Below, piece by piece: positions 36,680 to 48,248 of a stretch of DNA of 64,000 nucleotides. A program made the translations under genes and the position numbers. Positions within the stretch are counted from its first letter, which is position 1, and each line of letters begins with the position of its first letter. Under the pieces are notes generated by a model. The model saw only the letters and a program-made list of their open reading frames with translations, did no database searches and was not told where the DNA came from. The DNA comes from Uranotaenia lowii (lineage: Eukaryota; Arthropoda; Insecta; Diptera; Culicidae), in contig NC_073692.1 of NCBI RefSeq assembly GCF_029784155.1, positions 365,161,160 to 365,225,159 on the forward strand. Direction: 5' to 3'.

Positions 36680-37460
36680 GCGTGAATCCGAGGAGCGTTG
36701 AGTCAATCATTTCGAAGCGGGGGTGGGAGATTCCCCGCCCTCGCTTCTTTCGATCGAGCGCAATGACGTCTTAGGAACGGATATCTCTAGCTGATTTACC
36801 AAAGAGCATGATGCACGTGGCGACCGTCACACGATTGTGCTGAACCACAAGCACATTTCGATGATGATTTCAGAGTCGCACGTAAAAATTACATTCGAAT
36901 CGGGACTTATTATTCTTTTACTTATTCGATGAATAATGCAGATATGTATATGATCCCACCTCCGCAGCTTGGAAGGTTGAAGCCTGATCGCGGTGCCTTT
37001 TTTTTCTTTCGAGCGGAGTCCTGAAATCCTCCATTCCATCCCACTCCGGGCTGCCTTAGTTTTAAGTAGGGTTGAAGTAATCAACAAATCGCGATGCCAA
37101 TCTAAGTAGGAAAAAAATAAACAAAAAAGCACCGTACTTATCTCATACTCAGCGCTCGTGCCTCTCCTTGAGATGCAAATCAAGAGTCGTCATCTGTTTT
37201 AATGATGGCAACTTCTGCACCCAGGAGTGAAACATTTTTACTCAAATTCATACACACAGGTGAGGTAAGAAATCAGATTTCAACAAAGGTGCTTCCAAAG
37301 TAAACTCACAAGCAATCTTCACCTGTGAATCACCCCTCAACTTCGCCATCGATAGGATAAGGATTATGTATTATTTAATATGTTGTCTATTTATATCGAC
37401 CAGCCAGAACCAGAGAAAAACCATAGAGATTTATTTAATATGAAAATAAACATAGTTTAT
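36680..37460 (+). other. Probable 3' UTR of the membrane-protein gene
   Basis: Non-repetitive, moderately GC-rich sequence follows the stop. AATAAA signals occur at 37116-37121 and 37445-37450, so the mRNA may end near 37.14 kb or 37.47 kb. TTATTTAATATG is repeated at about 37371 and 37431. Minus-strand frames here are accidental. Confidence 0.5.
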
Positions 37461-38322
37461 TAGAACGATATAGTCCAGCGTTTGCGTAGTTTATTCCAAA
37501 TAGAATATTGAGAACGAAAACCCTGCCCTATTCCTAAATCCCAATAGTCGGGAGAAGTCTATACCGCAAAATACGTCAATTAAGATTTATCATGCGCGGC
37601 AATCCCCTACCAGACTCAGTTGCAAACAACTGCCTTGCAGCCAGGAGGATGATTTTTAAATAGCGTATAGGTACCTACTTTTGCGCATTTGTCACGGGCC
37701 TCTAATGAATTTGTTCAAACAACAAGTTGCTATTCGAGTTATCCGTTCGGAAGGGTTTTTGATTATATTATTTTTGCTCTGGCTTGAGCACCTTGTAAGA
37801 TATCTAGTAGGTAGTTGTTTTTGAGAAGAACACAGAGATAATAACAACAACATCAGTTGATGGGTTTGCCCCCCGTCGTCGTCGTCGTCAAACAAATCGT
37901 TTAACCTGTTTGGAAATTACACGTGTCGTACCGGCAGACCGGTGAATAAGGTGAGTCAATGTTCGATCGGTTTTCGAATTCAAATGGTGTGTTCAATATC
38001 GAGAAACTGATCGGTGCATTTTGTTTCACGCTTTGAATTGAAATATTTGCAAATATTAAAAAAAAATCAACTTTCCGTCTGGGTCAAAACTGATTTAAAT
38101 TAATTATTTGATTTTGGAATTCTTCACATGTGTGCTAGCTGTCCATGAAGGAAGAATTTTTGAAGAATTTACCACTTAATCCATAGGGTAAAATTTACAA
38201 ACTTTGAAAAACTTTCAATAAAAAACAAAGTTAAATAAAAAAAAAATAAAAATTAACTGGCAACAATGTAATTTTTTAAAAAGAATTACTGTCTTGAAGG
38301 ATTATTCTCTACGTTTGAAATA
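37461..38322. other. Intergenic sequence with a short CGT microsatellite
   Basis: A CGTCGTCGTCGTCGTC run lies at about 37873-37888. The rest shows no supported gene. Confidence 0.35.
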
Positions 38323-38640
38323 CAGTTCTCGCTCGCTAATCTAGCAATTGTGGGACCAAGGGGTGCATCCGATTATCGAAAACGTCCGATTATAAAAGGT
38401 GGGCTTATACATATATCAATGATTGAGATTTGAAGACGCATTACAGGCGAAGAAAGTTCGATAGACGCGTTTCAGGCGCAGTTAGCCGATTACAGAGCTT
38501 AGTAGCAAATAATGTGGCAGATTTCCGGAGAAAACTTCCGATCCGATTAAAGAGCATCTCGAATCATCTATAAACCTTCTAAAACATCCGATTACCAAAC
38601 TTGTCCAATTAAAAAGCGTCTGATTAACGAGCGAGTACTG
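38323..38640. mobile_element. Pogo/Tigger-like MITE, TA target
   Basis: The left end CAGTTCTCGCTCGCTAATC and the right end (reverse complement CAGTACTCGCTCGTTAATC) match with two differences, and TA flanks both ends. The CAGT start and internal CCGATTATCGAAAACGTCCG and ATCCGATTACC motifs are typical of pogo-family terminal regions. It is 318 bp with no coding capacity. Confidence 0.75.
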
Positions 38641-38642
38641 TA

Positions 38643-39740
38643 GTATATTTTCATTGTCATTTTTGTTGTTTTTTTATGCGGTTATAAAGAAAAACAAGGG
38701 TCAAACACAGTGAGCGCAAAGCGAACTGCAAAGCGGAATGTTCATTCACCGGATGAATTTCGCTAGTTTGATTTTGAAGGCCGCCCACAGTTCATGCGAA
38801 TTGCGAAGAAAAAATCTTCAGTGTTTTGCAAGAATTGATCACACGTGAAAAAATCGTTGCAAGTTAGTTTGCAGAATCAAAAATCTGAGTGGGGGATATG
38901 TACTCTGCAAAAATAACCCGCTTTAAAAACTCGTTTATTTCGGGGAACTGCGTAGAAAAGATCGAGTTCCAGGCCGGTGTAAACAATTAAGATCGCAGGG
39001 GGTATCAAGATTATTTTTAAGAAAATTAATGCACGGTGGTAGGACCTTGGGGAGGCTTGAAAAATAGATTTTTGACACAATTTCAAAACTTAAGATTCCG
39101 CCTAACTTCAAAATGCTCTACATGGGTGAAAATCTTATGGAACACCCACAATATGGGTATAGGTAGAAACTACTTAATTATAGAAGTCAAATTTCGCTGT
39201 CTGACTCCAGGATATCTAGATTCTTTAGGTTTACTAAATACTCCGTTGCTTGCATATGTATAAGTAGGCCAACCAAAAAAAAGTTATAGTAATTCCACAG
39301 AAATGTATGGAAAAGTTTTCTAATAATAGTTTTTTACAAAAACTGCTGATTTTTAAAATAGAAAAATGTTCACTTAAGTATTTACAATGCATTAAGCTCT
39401 CATGCAAATGGAAAGCATATTCTTTACGTTTATTTTTAATTGAGTTAAAACTACTGTTTTTTTTTTAATTTTGTTGGATCTAAAATAAAGTAACATTCTC
39501 AACAACTTGTAACAAGTAATTTTTTTTTAAGCATATTTTGAAAAATGCTTACAAAAATTCGAATATTTTGCTGAAAACCTACTAATTTTCCAAAGAAAAA
39601 TTGTCTCGTAGTCAAAAAATTAAATGCATTTGAGCATAAATTTTACAAATTGTTACACAAGTTATTTCAAAGAAAACAACTGATTACTTATTTGAACAAT
39701 AAGACCCCTCAATTTTTCCTAAATTATAATTTGTTACAAA
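38643..39740. other. Intergenic sequence, nothing recognised
   Basis: Frames of 69-75 codons at 38877-39263 on both strands have no motif. No terminal repeats were identified. Confidence 0.35.
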
Positions 39741-39744
39741 TCCC

Positions 39745-40900
39745 ATGCATATCGTTCGAAATTTCATCACTACTTTTGACCCTGTGTTAACACGGCTCTG
39801 TAGATTGAGGTTAAGCACAAGGTTATACCTTTTGATCTACCTATCTTGGTCTGAATCAGGGAGTTTATATGAGGGTGGAACAACTTTGACACAAAGTAGG
39901 CGCGGTGAAGAAGTGGGCACCGAAGCCGAAATTTTGACAGGCTATTACGTTGTTTACGTTTCGTTTCGAAGAATTTCAATAAAAGGTAATGCTAAGACAG
40001 TCGTGCTTTGGTAGTGGTGTGACGTCACTAAAATCAACTTGATTCAAACTATCAGAGCACTAAATAATTGGTTTTGCAATCCGTCGTTTTGTCGATTTTT
40101 TATCAATTTGATTGTATTTCAGCAAGTTTAATGCTCATTCAGTAAATGATTCGTTTGTTCAGTGACAGATATAACCCACATCGACATATCTAAACTGCAA
40201 GTATTATTTAAATAATTATTTTCATCTACTAATTTTTCCGTTGTTTGCTCACAGAATACTGACGGAATTCGATAATTTGTTCGATGAAAACAAACACGAC
40301 GAAAACATTTTATCTGAAGAAGAACCTTTTGAGGACGAAGGTGAAAACTTCACACAAAACATCAATTTTTACTCTAGAAATGCTATTACAGGCTTAAGCC
40401 AGTGGATTAAGAACAGGCCCACAAAACGATTGATAAAGGAATGGTTGACAATCCGGAGTACTTCTTCAAAGAAACTAGAATGGCAGAACCGGATACATTT
40501 TGCCTTATATTGGCAGCATATCTTTTGATGTTCAGTTAAAAGACCAATTTGGCTACATCTACGGCTAGTGTATCATATCGTTCAAACTAATGTACGCACT
40601 CATCATGCTTATGTGGAATTCGACGGAAAATTACGTGAGCATTACTGCCAAGACTAGCATTCTCGGATACAGCATCTTGCTAATCATATGGCTGTCGATC
40701 TTAGGAGTATTTTTCTCGCTCAATACACCATTTGGAAACGGCCTTTCCGCGTGTGCCATGACTATGAGACGTAGCCGCATTTTCTGTTTCATGACCGAGG
40801 GTCCCCATCAAGGCTACCAGATCGCATACTCTTGTGCCCTAGTCTACATTATTTTTACGCTACGGAGGTTGTTTCAAACTGTTCATCAGAATATTTAAAA
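39745..40900 (+). other. Possible gene or pseudogene of unknown identity
   Basis: A first open frame (39745-40014) contains an AAAAGGTAATG that could be a splice donor (about 39985). A TTTGCTCACAG acceptor-like site (to about 40255) precedes a second frame rich in acidic residues: LTEFDNLFDENKHDENILS, then EEEPFEDEGEN and a basic part RPTKRLIKEW. A shifted frame in the same place reads NPEYFFKETRMAEPDTFCLI, which faintly recalls PIF/Harbinger-type proteins. A third frame (40590-40898) encodes a hydrophobic 102-residue peptide. Codon composition is more protein-like than the surroundings, but no domain is certain, and stops or frameshifts would be needed to link the parts. A decayed transposon gene is the likeliest reading. 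Confidence 0.3.
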
Positions 40901-40904
40901 AATA

Positions 40905-42090
40905 TAATAAAAAAAATTTTGTATCATTCAAATGGATAAATAATTCATTTAATTTAATTTATTAATTTAATAGTTTTAATTAATCTAATCTTAAGCTCAA
41001 TTTTTAATTTGTTTTTTGTTGCTTGTACCTTTAATAATAGAAACGCATGTATCTCTTCAAAGGAAAATATCTTTCCACTGAGATTCATGTTGTAGTTTAG
41101 TTGTTGTATCGTTACATTCCCTCGTTTAAATAATTTTTTTAGGTTCTCAGCATGATTAAATCTTGATCGCGAGTTGTTTTATTTCCCTTTTGCTGCCAGA
41201 CGTGCTGAGAACAGTTAGCGTCCATTACCAGGGGGCTCTAATGAGCTTCTTGGTGTGGGGGAGTGTGGTGGGCCGCTAAGGAAAAAAAAAAAAAAAAAAA
41301 TGTCTTCTAAAACGAAAACGCCTCATTTTTCCTCGAAATGAGAGTAATACTTATGATTTTAAATATGTTAGACGAAATGTTGAGTTCAATTGTATAAAGA
41401 TGCTCCAAAAGGTCTGAAATATTGTTTTATTATAATCACGGATGTTATGAAATCAAGTGCTTTTTAGAGTTTATTATTGTTAAGACTTCACTATACTATA
41501 CACTATACTCTCTCAATCCCCAGTCTAAGCTGGGTGTCCACACCCAAAATTCAGCCTCTGTGCCAATGGCGTGTAGTCAATTTCATAGCATCATTGGTAC
41601 AAGAAGATAACGCGACCGGCACTGATTCGATTTGCGCCCACCGGCATTAACTTCCCAGCGCAACCGAATTGCGTATGTCTGAATGAAACAAAATAAAAAT
41701 GTTTTCGCGTCCCTCCCCATCGCATCACAAGCCGAAGAAGGATGGAAATAAATACCGGCCAACACCAGGCAGCCAGCGAACCGAGCACTGTGCGTGTGTA
41801 TGTAGCAAAAGCAACAACAAAAACATTCCTTCAATTTACCGGCAAACAACACCGGCCAAGCTGCCCGGCTTTAGCAGCTGTGTATATGTAGCGTGTGTAT
41901 GTAATAGCAGGCAGTAAGCAAAGCACAGTTCTCATTCAATGGGTTTCCCGTTCCTTCACTCCCGTTCCCTTTCCCGTTTCCATCTTAAGACAAAGGAATG
42001 CATTGAAAGGAGGCCAAACGCCGGGAAGCCGCCGTTGTACGTTTTTTGTGATTGATCGGTAACAGAAAGCCTATGACAAATATACCTCGT
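40905..42090. other. Intergenic sequence with poly-A run and stem-loop, then a higher-GC block
   Basis: A 10-bp perfect inverted pair GTTCTCAGCA/TGCTGAGAAC lies at about 41142-41213 with a loop of about 50 bases. A run of A follows at about 41281-41300. From about 41520 to 41920 the sequence is GC-richer and non-repetitive with repeated CCGGC and GTGTGTATGTAG motifs; it may be regulatory, but no gene is supported on either strand. Confidence 0.35.
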
Positions 42091-42100
42091 CCTGCATGAA

Positions 42101-42181
42101 GCTCGAATAGTACACTGGTTAGAATGTCGGACTGGCAAGACGATACAATTGGTGATGTGAGTTCGATTCTCACTACAGCGC
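42101..42181 (+). repeat. tRNA-like sequence (SINE head or tRNA pseudogene)
   Basis: TAGTACACTGGTTAGAATG resembles box A and GAGTTCGATTCTC matches box B. The T-arm pairs perfectly (GTGAG/CTCAC around TTCGATT at 42157-42173). The presumed acceptor strands do not pair and no clear anticodon arm forms, so a functional tRNA is unlikely. A SINE head of another family is more plausible. Confidence 0.5.
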
Positions 42182-42329
42182 TGTGGTTTTAATTTTTATT
42201 TTCTTGTTTCTGGGATGAATTATCCAATAGGAAAGAAATCCCATAAAATGTTTTTCTTGTTTCGCTTGAATGTAGTGGTCATCATTTTGGTTGGGAGCCG
42301 AGTCCTTATGCCAGTTACGGTTTTTCAAA

Positions 42330-43307
42330 CATACCTACTTCGGCACAGTGCACATTTCAGCGCATTATCGGCACAGAGATTTGCTAAATAGGCATTGGAT
42401 TTTTGCAACCTCTTCTATGGGTGCACATACTAGTTGTAAACTTTGGCTAGAACGGATATGACGGTCCCGGAAGCGCCCACCGAGAGAATTTCGCTGTCGG
42501 GTGACAGTTTTAAGAACGTGACTTCCAAACGAAGGTATCACTCCGGCACTCAGGTTCATACATTGGAACTGTTTCTTGGCTGAGAGTGGCCACGGCCGCA
42601 AGCAAGAAACTATGCCAGTAGACGGCATCTGCGAGAGAAAAAAAAGGATTCAATGACTTTTCTGAATTAACATGAAATGAAACAATTTACTAACCACCGA
42701 ATTGGCTGTAACCGCGAGGTCCCTCATGAGTCCATTAACGCGCATGTCGGTGTTCATTCGCTCCCCAGGTGTCAGCCGACTCCAAAACTCATCTACATCC
42801 GTATAGGCCACTGCTCCACTTCTTGGCAGCTGGATAGCAATTCGTGGACTTTTTCCTCTAGGCTTCCGTACTCCCAGGCATACATGCCAATAAAACTTTC
42901 GGTACTGAAAAGCTATCCGGGATGCTGGAATTTACAGTGTACCTTAACAAATTTATTTTTTTTTTAATTTTTTAATTATAAAATTAATTTTATTCAAACT
43001 TCTTACCTGTTTTCGTCGTCGGCAGTTCTGGAGTATCTTCCTTCTTTTTCGAAGGCCAAACTTTCATAATTTCGAAGCCAAAACTTTCGCTATCCTGTTT
43101 CATCTTTGGCAGAATCGGGGTGGACATTCCGTCATCCCGTTTACCGAAGGATATACCTTCGAGTTAGTCCAGTTGCGTACACCAAAGTTGCTGAAATGTG
43201 AAATTTCATCTTAATATTTCATGATGTTTTAAATGATTTCGATTAACTTACCACTGTTCTCGGCTCTGCTTGGGCTTTTATCTTACTTGGCACAGCTTTT
43301 TCTAGCC
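42330..43307 (-). pseudogene. Broken multi-exon gene on the minus strand, identity unknown
   Basis: On the minus strand consistent splice signals define exons at 43307-43252 (donor GTAAGT), 43190-43007 (acceptor TTTCAG, donor GTAAGA), 42942-42691 (donor GTAAAT) and 42628 downwards (acceptor CTCTCGCAG). Protein-like stretches read in order: GLEKAVPSKIKAQAEPRTV; SFGFEIMKVWPSKKKEDT; MYAWEYGSLEEKVHELLSSC; DEFWSRLTPGERMNTDMRVN; LAVTANSVV; AVYWHSFLLAAVATLSQETV; EVTFLKLSPDSEILSVGA; SNAYLANLCADNAL. Several are in different frames within one exon, so at least three frameshifts break the product. Retained introns argue against a processed copy. I do not recognise the family. It could be a decayed duplicate of a cellular gene or a captured fragment; sequencing error is an alternative for some shifts. 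Confidence 0.45.
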
Positions 43308-43702
43308 CTGTTTATGATTATGTAAGGCCACTGAGCCCAGATTTTGCCAACCAACTCATAAAAATTTATACCTTCGAATCGCTGAAGAAAACACTACCTG
43401 CGCATGATGCACTTTGATCCCTGTGATGTTTTGTAAACAATGTCACAGCATGGCTGATTGGGCTATTTGGCATTTTACACCACCCTAGATCTAAAAGCCC
43501 TGGGTCTGAATCTGTGGTTCACGAGCTTGAAATCCAATATGGCGGTGTGTGGTGCCAGTCTATATGATCGGCAATACATTGAATATGTATATTGTGCAGT
43601 TCGCTGAGCGGCACGCGCACACCCACGCTAGATGACTTGAGAGAACATCTGGCATATATGAATGCATGAGGCTCTACTGTTCGATCGGCATAGCGTAAAA
43701 AG

Positions 43703-44182
43703 GCTGGAACCAGAGATGCCAATGTGCCTGATTTTTCAGGTATTGCCTGATTTTTCGAGGCACTGCCTGACAACCTGATAAGCCATTGAATTTTCCTGAT
43801 TTTTGAAAATATGCCTGATTTTGCCTAATTTTCGCGAATGTGATGAAAAATGCGTAGTAAGGAACTGGATTAGGTACCATTGCTGAAGTTAAAAAGTGGA
43901 AATGTGGCTGAATCAAAGCAATCGAAAGATTCCCTTGAATTCTTATATTAAAAAGGGAATTAAAGGAATCTTTCGATTGCTTTGATGCTTTGATTCAGTA
44001 GAATTCTTCAACCAAGTAGGCTCACAACACATATTAGAAAGAAAATGAGCAGCGGTGACCAAAAAAAAGGTCATCTCTTTTAGCGAAATTTCCGTTACTT
44101 TATCAAAGCCTGATTTTGCCTGATCTTTATTTCGCCAGTTCCCTGATTTTTTAAACAAAATGTTGGCAACCCTGGCTGGAAC
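43703..44182. mobile_element. hAT-type MITE with 8-bp target duplication and internal hairpin
   Basis: The element (43711-44174) starts CAGAGATGCCAATGT and ends, as reverse complement, CAGGGTTGCCAACAT. GCTGGAAC lies directly outside both ends (43703-43710 and 44175-44182). The interior has repeated CCTGATTTTT and GCCTGATTTT motifs on both sides, related to the GCCCGGATTTTT motif of the other GTTGCC elements. It carries a strong central hairpin at about 43909-43998. Confidence 0.8.
43909..43998. repeat. Strong hairpin inside the hAT MITE
   Basis: The left arm CTGAATCAAAGCAATCGAAA, continuing GATTCC, pairs with the right arm through at least 21 perfect bases (ATCAAAGCAATCGAAAGATTCC against its complement). 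The right arm has an extra 9-bp direct duplication of ATCAAAGCA. The loop is about 30 bases (CTTGAATTC...GGGAATTAAA) and partly pairs as well. Confidence 0.75.
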
Positions 44183-44895
44183 TACTGAGTGATGCGTCAC
44201 GCACACTAGTTGCTATCAGGCTCGTTGTATATACGTCAGTGTCTCCACGCTCATTCGAGTGCCAGAGTTTGGCCGAATAAGTTAGCTTTAATATGCGATT
44301 GCACAGGCGGCTTCCACCCTAATGACTGAAAATCGCATAAAAAATCTGGCAAAACAATGACAAAATTATAACAAAACAAATGATGAAACTCTGACAAAAT
44401 AATATGAGAAATATAACTGTCAAATTTGATAGAAAAAATGACAAAATTATCAGAAAAACATATCAAAAATTATTAAAAAAAAAAAAATCTGACAATAAAA
44501 CCACTAAGCCATGACAAAAATATCAAAAATAAAATATAAACAAGACAGATGGTGGAAATTTTTCAAAAAAAAAAAAAAATCTGGCAAAACTTTGAAAAAA
44601 ATTGACAAAAAGTTTGCAATAATAACAGTGTTATGTTCGCTTTTTAATCAGGAACAACTTTACTTCAAATTCGTAACCAACTTTAAAAAAGGAGATTTTT
44701 AACAATAAAAATAATATACATGACTATGACAAACCATATATTATGAAAGATAAAAATGGACTTTGATGGTTCTGTCAGATTTTTGTCATAATTTTTTCAT
44801 TTGTCGTATTTTTGTTTAAGCTCTTTCAGATTTTGATTATTTGTTTTTTTTTTTACAGAATTTCCATTTTTTTAATCGATCTTCACCATTCACGA

Positions 44896-45049
44896 TTTAT
44901 ATCAATGATGCATTGATCGGAAAATAACTGAAAAACTAATACGGTACAAATATGTTCGATAATTACTCTTGCGGATTCGAACTGATAGAAACGCATCATC
45001 CTAGGAGGCAAGTGACTTGCCAACTAAGCTGTATATAGAACAAGTCCAC
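44896..45049 (-). mobile_element. tRNA-headed SINE family B, copy 2
   Basis: The minus strand starts with TATACAGCTTAGTTGGCAAG (box A) and carries TCAGTTCGAATCCGCAAGAG (box B) about 40 bases on. The body ATCGAACATATTTGTACCG and GTTTTTCAGTTATTTTC aligns with the copy at 20409-20533. Box A and B are both well preserved, so this is the better copy. Confidence 0.7.
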
Positions 45050-45370
45050 AGTAATTTTTCATATCTTATCATTATTTTGTCATATTTTTATTACATTTAT
45101 CATTATTTGTAAAAAAAAAACTCCCTTCTCTTTTCGGATTTTTGTCATATTTTCGATAAAAAATTCATTTTACTGTCGTGTTTGTCATTTTTTGGCAAAT
45201 TTTTGTCAGAATTTTTTAAAATTTGGATTCCATTTTTCATAATTTCGTCAGATTTTTGAGAAATTCTTGCCATTTTTTAACCATTTTTGTTATAATTTTT
45301 TCACTGTTCCTTGGTATGTTTATCAGATTTATAAGATTTCATTGTAATTTTTTTATATTTTTTATGTCAT

Positions 45371-45662
45371 ACTAGCTGACCCGGTAAACTTCGTTTTAAT
45401 CGTTGGAAAATGTTTGCAGTTCTTTAAATTCTTCGTGCTTGTGAATCAGTTTTCATGAAAATCGTCTTAAAGTTGTTCGAGTTTTGTCCCGTTTCTAGTT
45501 GATTTTGTATAGGAGCTCCCTTTCCAACAAAAGTAATAACTCGAAACTATTACACAAACCATCTCTGGCACGAAAAACCCTCAGATACCAAATATCACTT
45601 CATTCCGACCGACCATTCATACGTGATGTTGTTACAAAAAAAACGCCTTCATTTTTATATAT
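45371..45662 (-). mobile_element. Rolling-circle-like element, subtype 1 copy 2
   Basis: On the minus strand it starts TATATAAAAATGAAGGC and ends TTTACCGGGTCAGCTAGT, aligning along its length with 7705-8024. It is inserted into the TTTTGTCA-rich region. Non-coding. Confidence 0.6.
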
Positions 45663-46104
45663 AAAATTTGTATATTTTTGTAGAATAATTGTCCTTTTAT
45701 TATAGTTGTCAGTATTTTGCTTGTTTGTCAAAATTTTCTCATATTTTTTAACATGTTTGTCATAAAACTCGTACTATAGTCATTTTTGTCAACTTTTTTT
45801 TTCATAATTTTGTTGTATTTGTCATATGTCCACTACATTTGTCGTATTTTATGCAAAGTTTCTGTCATTTGTCACTTTTTTGTTTGTCATATTTTTGTCA
45901 TTGTTTTTTTAATTTTTTTTTCATTTAACTGTCAAATTTTAACCATTGTGTTTTCATATTTTTGCAACAGTTATATTTTTATCATTGTTTTGCCTTATTT
46001 TTATTACATTGGTTATAATTTTGTGTATTTCTATTCAGTGCTTTTTTGAGTTTTTAACAGTTTCTTGATAAATTTTTGCCATTCTTCATGTACATAATTT
46101 TGAA

Positions 46105-46440
46105 CTTATGTGGAAGTCACCACATTGGATTTCAAGATGGCGTTGGACAGCGAAATTCGACTTCTACTTATAGAGCTCTATCACCCAATACCCAAATTGT
46201 GGGGGTTTAATGTCACTTCCAGCATTTTAAAGTTGAACGGAAGCCGCCATATTGAACTTTTAGATGGCATCAGACTAAGAATTTCAACTTTCATCAGTCA
46301 GCCCCTTCACCCAATAAACATTATGGGAGAGTTTCATGCCACCGGTCGTTTATTGCCACTTCCAATTTGTGCCCAATGAAAACGACTGACAACGCGTTAT
46401 TTTCGAGAATCCACGCTTAAAAACGCGCATTCTTCATAAC
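46105..46440. repeat. Short internal repeat with 'CCGCCATATTG...ATGGC' units
   Basis: Two related units, GTCACCACATTGGATTTCAA and GAAGCCGCCATATTGAACTT, are each followed by GATGGCGT/GATGGCAT and then TCACCCAAT. The spacing is about 115 bp. It is probably a decayed interspersed repeat. The 89-codon frame across it has no known domain. Confidence 0.35.
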
Positions 46441-48245
46441 CATCAGAGAAACGACGACAATTATTTAATAAACAAACTTTTGCAAAAGATTTTTTCTGAT
46501 ATTTTATTTGCGATGAAAAATACCAGAGAGATTGTTATCAGTGTACGTTCGGATGAACTTTGGATAAGTTCACACGATTGAGCCGGTTCTTTGGGCGAAA
46601 AATCGCTTGCATTGTGACCGGTCGATGTTTTTTACACGTGTTTCAATGAGAAGCGGTTTTTCGTTGTTCACAATCTAAAACTGAAGTTAGAAACTGTACG
46701 TTGAACATAAAGATATATTTTTTTTGAAATCTTTCAAGATCATTGCCATTAAAATGGTAAAATGTTATGTTAAGCGTAATTTTTGATCAATGAACTGTCA
46801 ACATTGTTTAAGTCACACCAGATACCTTTGAAAACAAAATTGAAAAGTTGACGTAATTGGGCACATTTTTGCAATTTTAGATTGTCAAAATATAAAACAC
46901 AGATTTTTTTATGATTTTTCAAAGGTAGATGTTTTCAGACTTTTTGTCAATTTGTAATTTCTCAGATTTTCTATGACTTGTATTCAACATTGCATTGTAT
47001 TTAAGGTATATTCACGCAAGATTTCCGCAATAAATTCATATTCACTCGAAAGCCAATTCTATACGGATTCTAGTGGTGTAATGAGCGCTGCGATCTTAAT
47101 AGACTTCAAAAAAATATATATTTATTCTTGTGCACAAAGAAAAGCTTCTAATTTCAGCTTTCTTGGACACATTGTGATTTTTTTTTTGCTGTAGCTCATC
47201 CATAGTATTTTTTTCCAAATCAAGTTTATTGGATTTTTTTCTAAGATTTCGAATAACCGAAAACTTAAGTGTTGAAGCTGAATATAAGCTGAGAAACATG
47301 TTTGAATTACGTTACGAGGTTTTCAAAACCATAGTTTTTATAGAAATCAGTTGAGAAACAAGAGAGATATGTTTGTTTTAGTTAAGAGTGTCAAGTTGTC
47401 GGGAGACGTGAGACGGGAAACGTCAGATATCTATTTTTTCAATTTCCACGTTCACGTCTCACAAACAGATGAATCAATCAAAGAAGTTAGAAATAATAAA
47501 CAAAAAACTGATAATTTTTAAATGTTTTTAAATCGAAATTTCAACTTTTTCTAGATCTATCAGTTTTCATGTCATTTATCAGGTACCATAACATTTTTGG
47601 CTATCATCTGTATATGATTGGAAAGAAAATTCTCCTTGAACCATTTTCCCATAACACCAATTATTTCTATGATCCAGCTTAAAATATCCTCGGTAATTTT
47701 TTGTTTTTTTTAATGCTAATCGTTTTCATATTTTAACAACTCACACGGTAAGTTTCACGCTCATTGTGCAAAGCTGTCAATTATCATTTGAAGCGATAGC
47801 TTAAACTGCTTTAGCATCAAAATTCTTTCTGGATTCGATGGCAAAAATTTATTAAAGATTTAGGAAAAAATCAAACCAAACTAAGATGTAGGTAGGTTCG
47901 ATAACTTCAAAGATATATTCAATTAGTATTTTTATTGTTTGACAAATTTAACAAATATGTGAAAGTTGTTTTATCGTATTTTTAATCGTGCAATATGGAA
48001 ATAGTTTTTTTTACCATAACTCAATCTAGAATTGTACTCGGTCCAAATGCAGAATATATCCCATTATTTTTTAATCTAACGTTATCCAGAATTTTCTAAT
48101 ACAGTTTATAAGCATTCAAAAACGGAGTAGAGTGTACACAAATTTTCATAAAAAATTGAGTAGGTACTCGGTAGACACTAAATAAATCAACACATCTTTG
48201 TTCAGAGCTTCTGGTATTTTTTTTTTCAAAAAAATCGTTTTTATG
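46441..48245. other. AT-rich intergenic sequence, nothing recognised
   Basis: Open frames at 46973-47299 on both strands are AT-driven. No terminal repeats or RNA genes were seen. Confidence 0.35.
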
Positions 48246-48248
48246 GAT

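Larger units (their letters stand above)
44340..46100. repeat. Degenerate TGACAAAA / TTTTGTCA region
   Basis: From about 44345 to 44620 the plus strand is full of TGACAAAA and CTGGCAAAA variants. From about 44770 to 46080 the complement, TTTTGTCAT and TTTTTGTCATA, recurs dozens of times at irregular spacing. The two blocks face each other around about 44720. The motif is that of the 9-bp satellite at 13.7 kb, but strongly diverged. A SINE (44896-45049) and a rolling-circle-like element (45371-45662) are inserted in it. Open frames within are artefacts. Confidence 0.6.

Noticed and set aside
36236..36706. Minus-strand ORFs opposite exon 3
   Set aside because: They are shadows of the plus-strand coding exon, which joins in frame with two upstream exons.
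42101..42181. Possible functional tRNA gene
   Set aside because: The T-arm is good, but acceptor strands do not pair and no clean anticodon stem forms.
44340..46100. CRISPR-like array because of regularly recurring short motifs
   Set aside because: Spacing is irregular, motifs are degenerate and AT-simple, and the DNA is eukaryotic.
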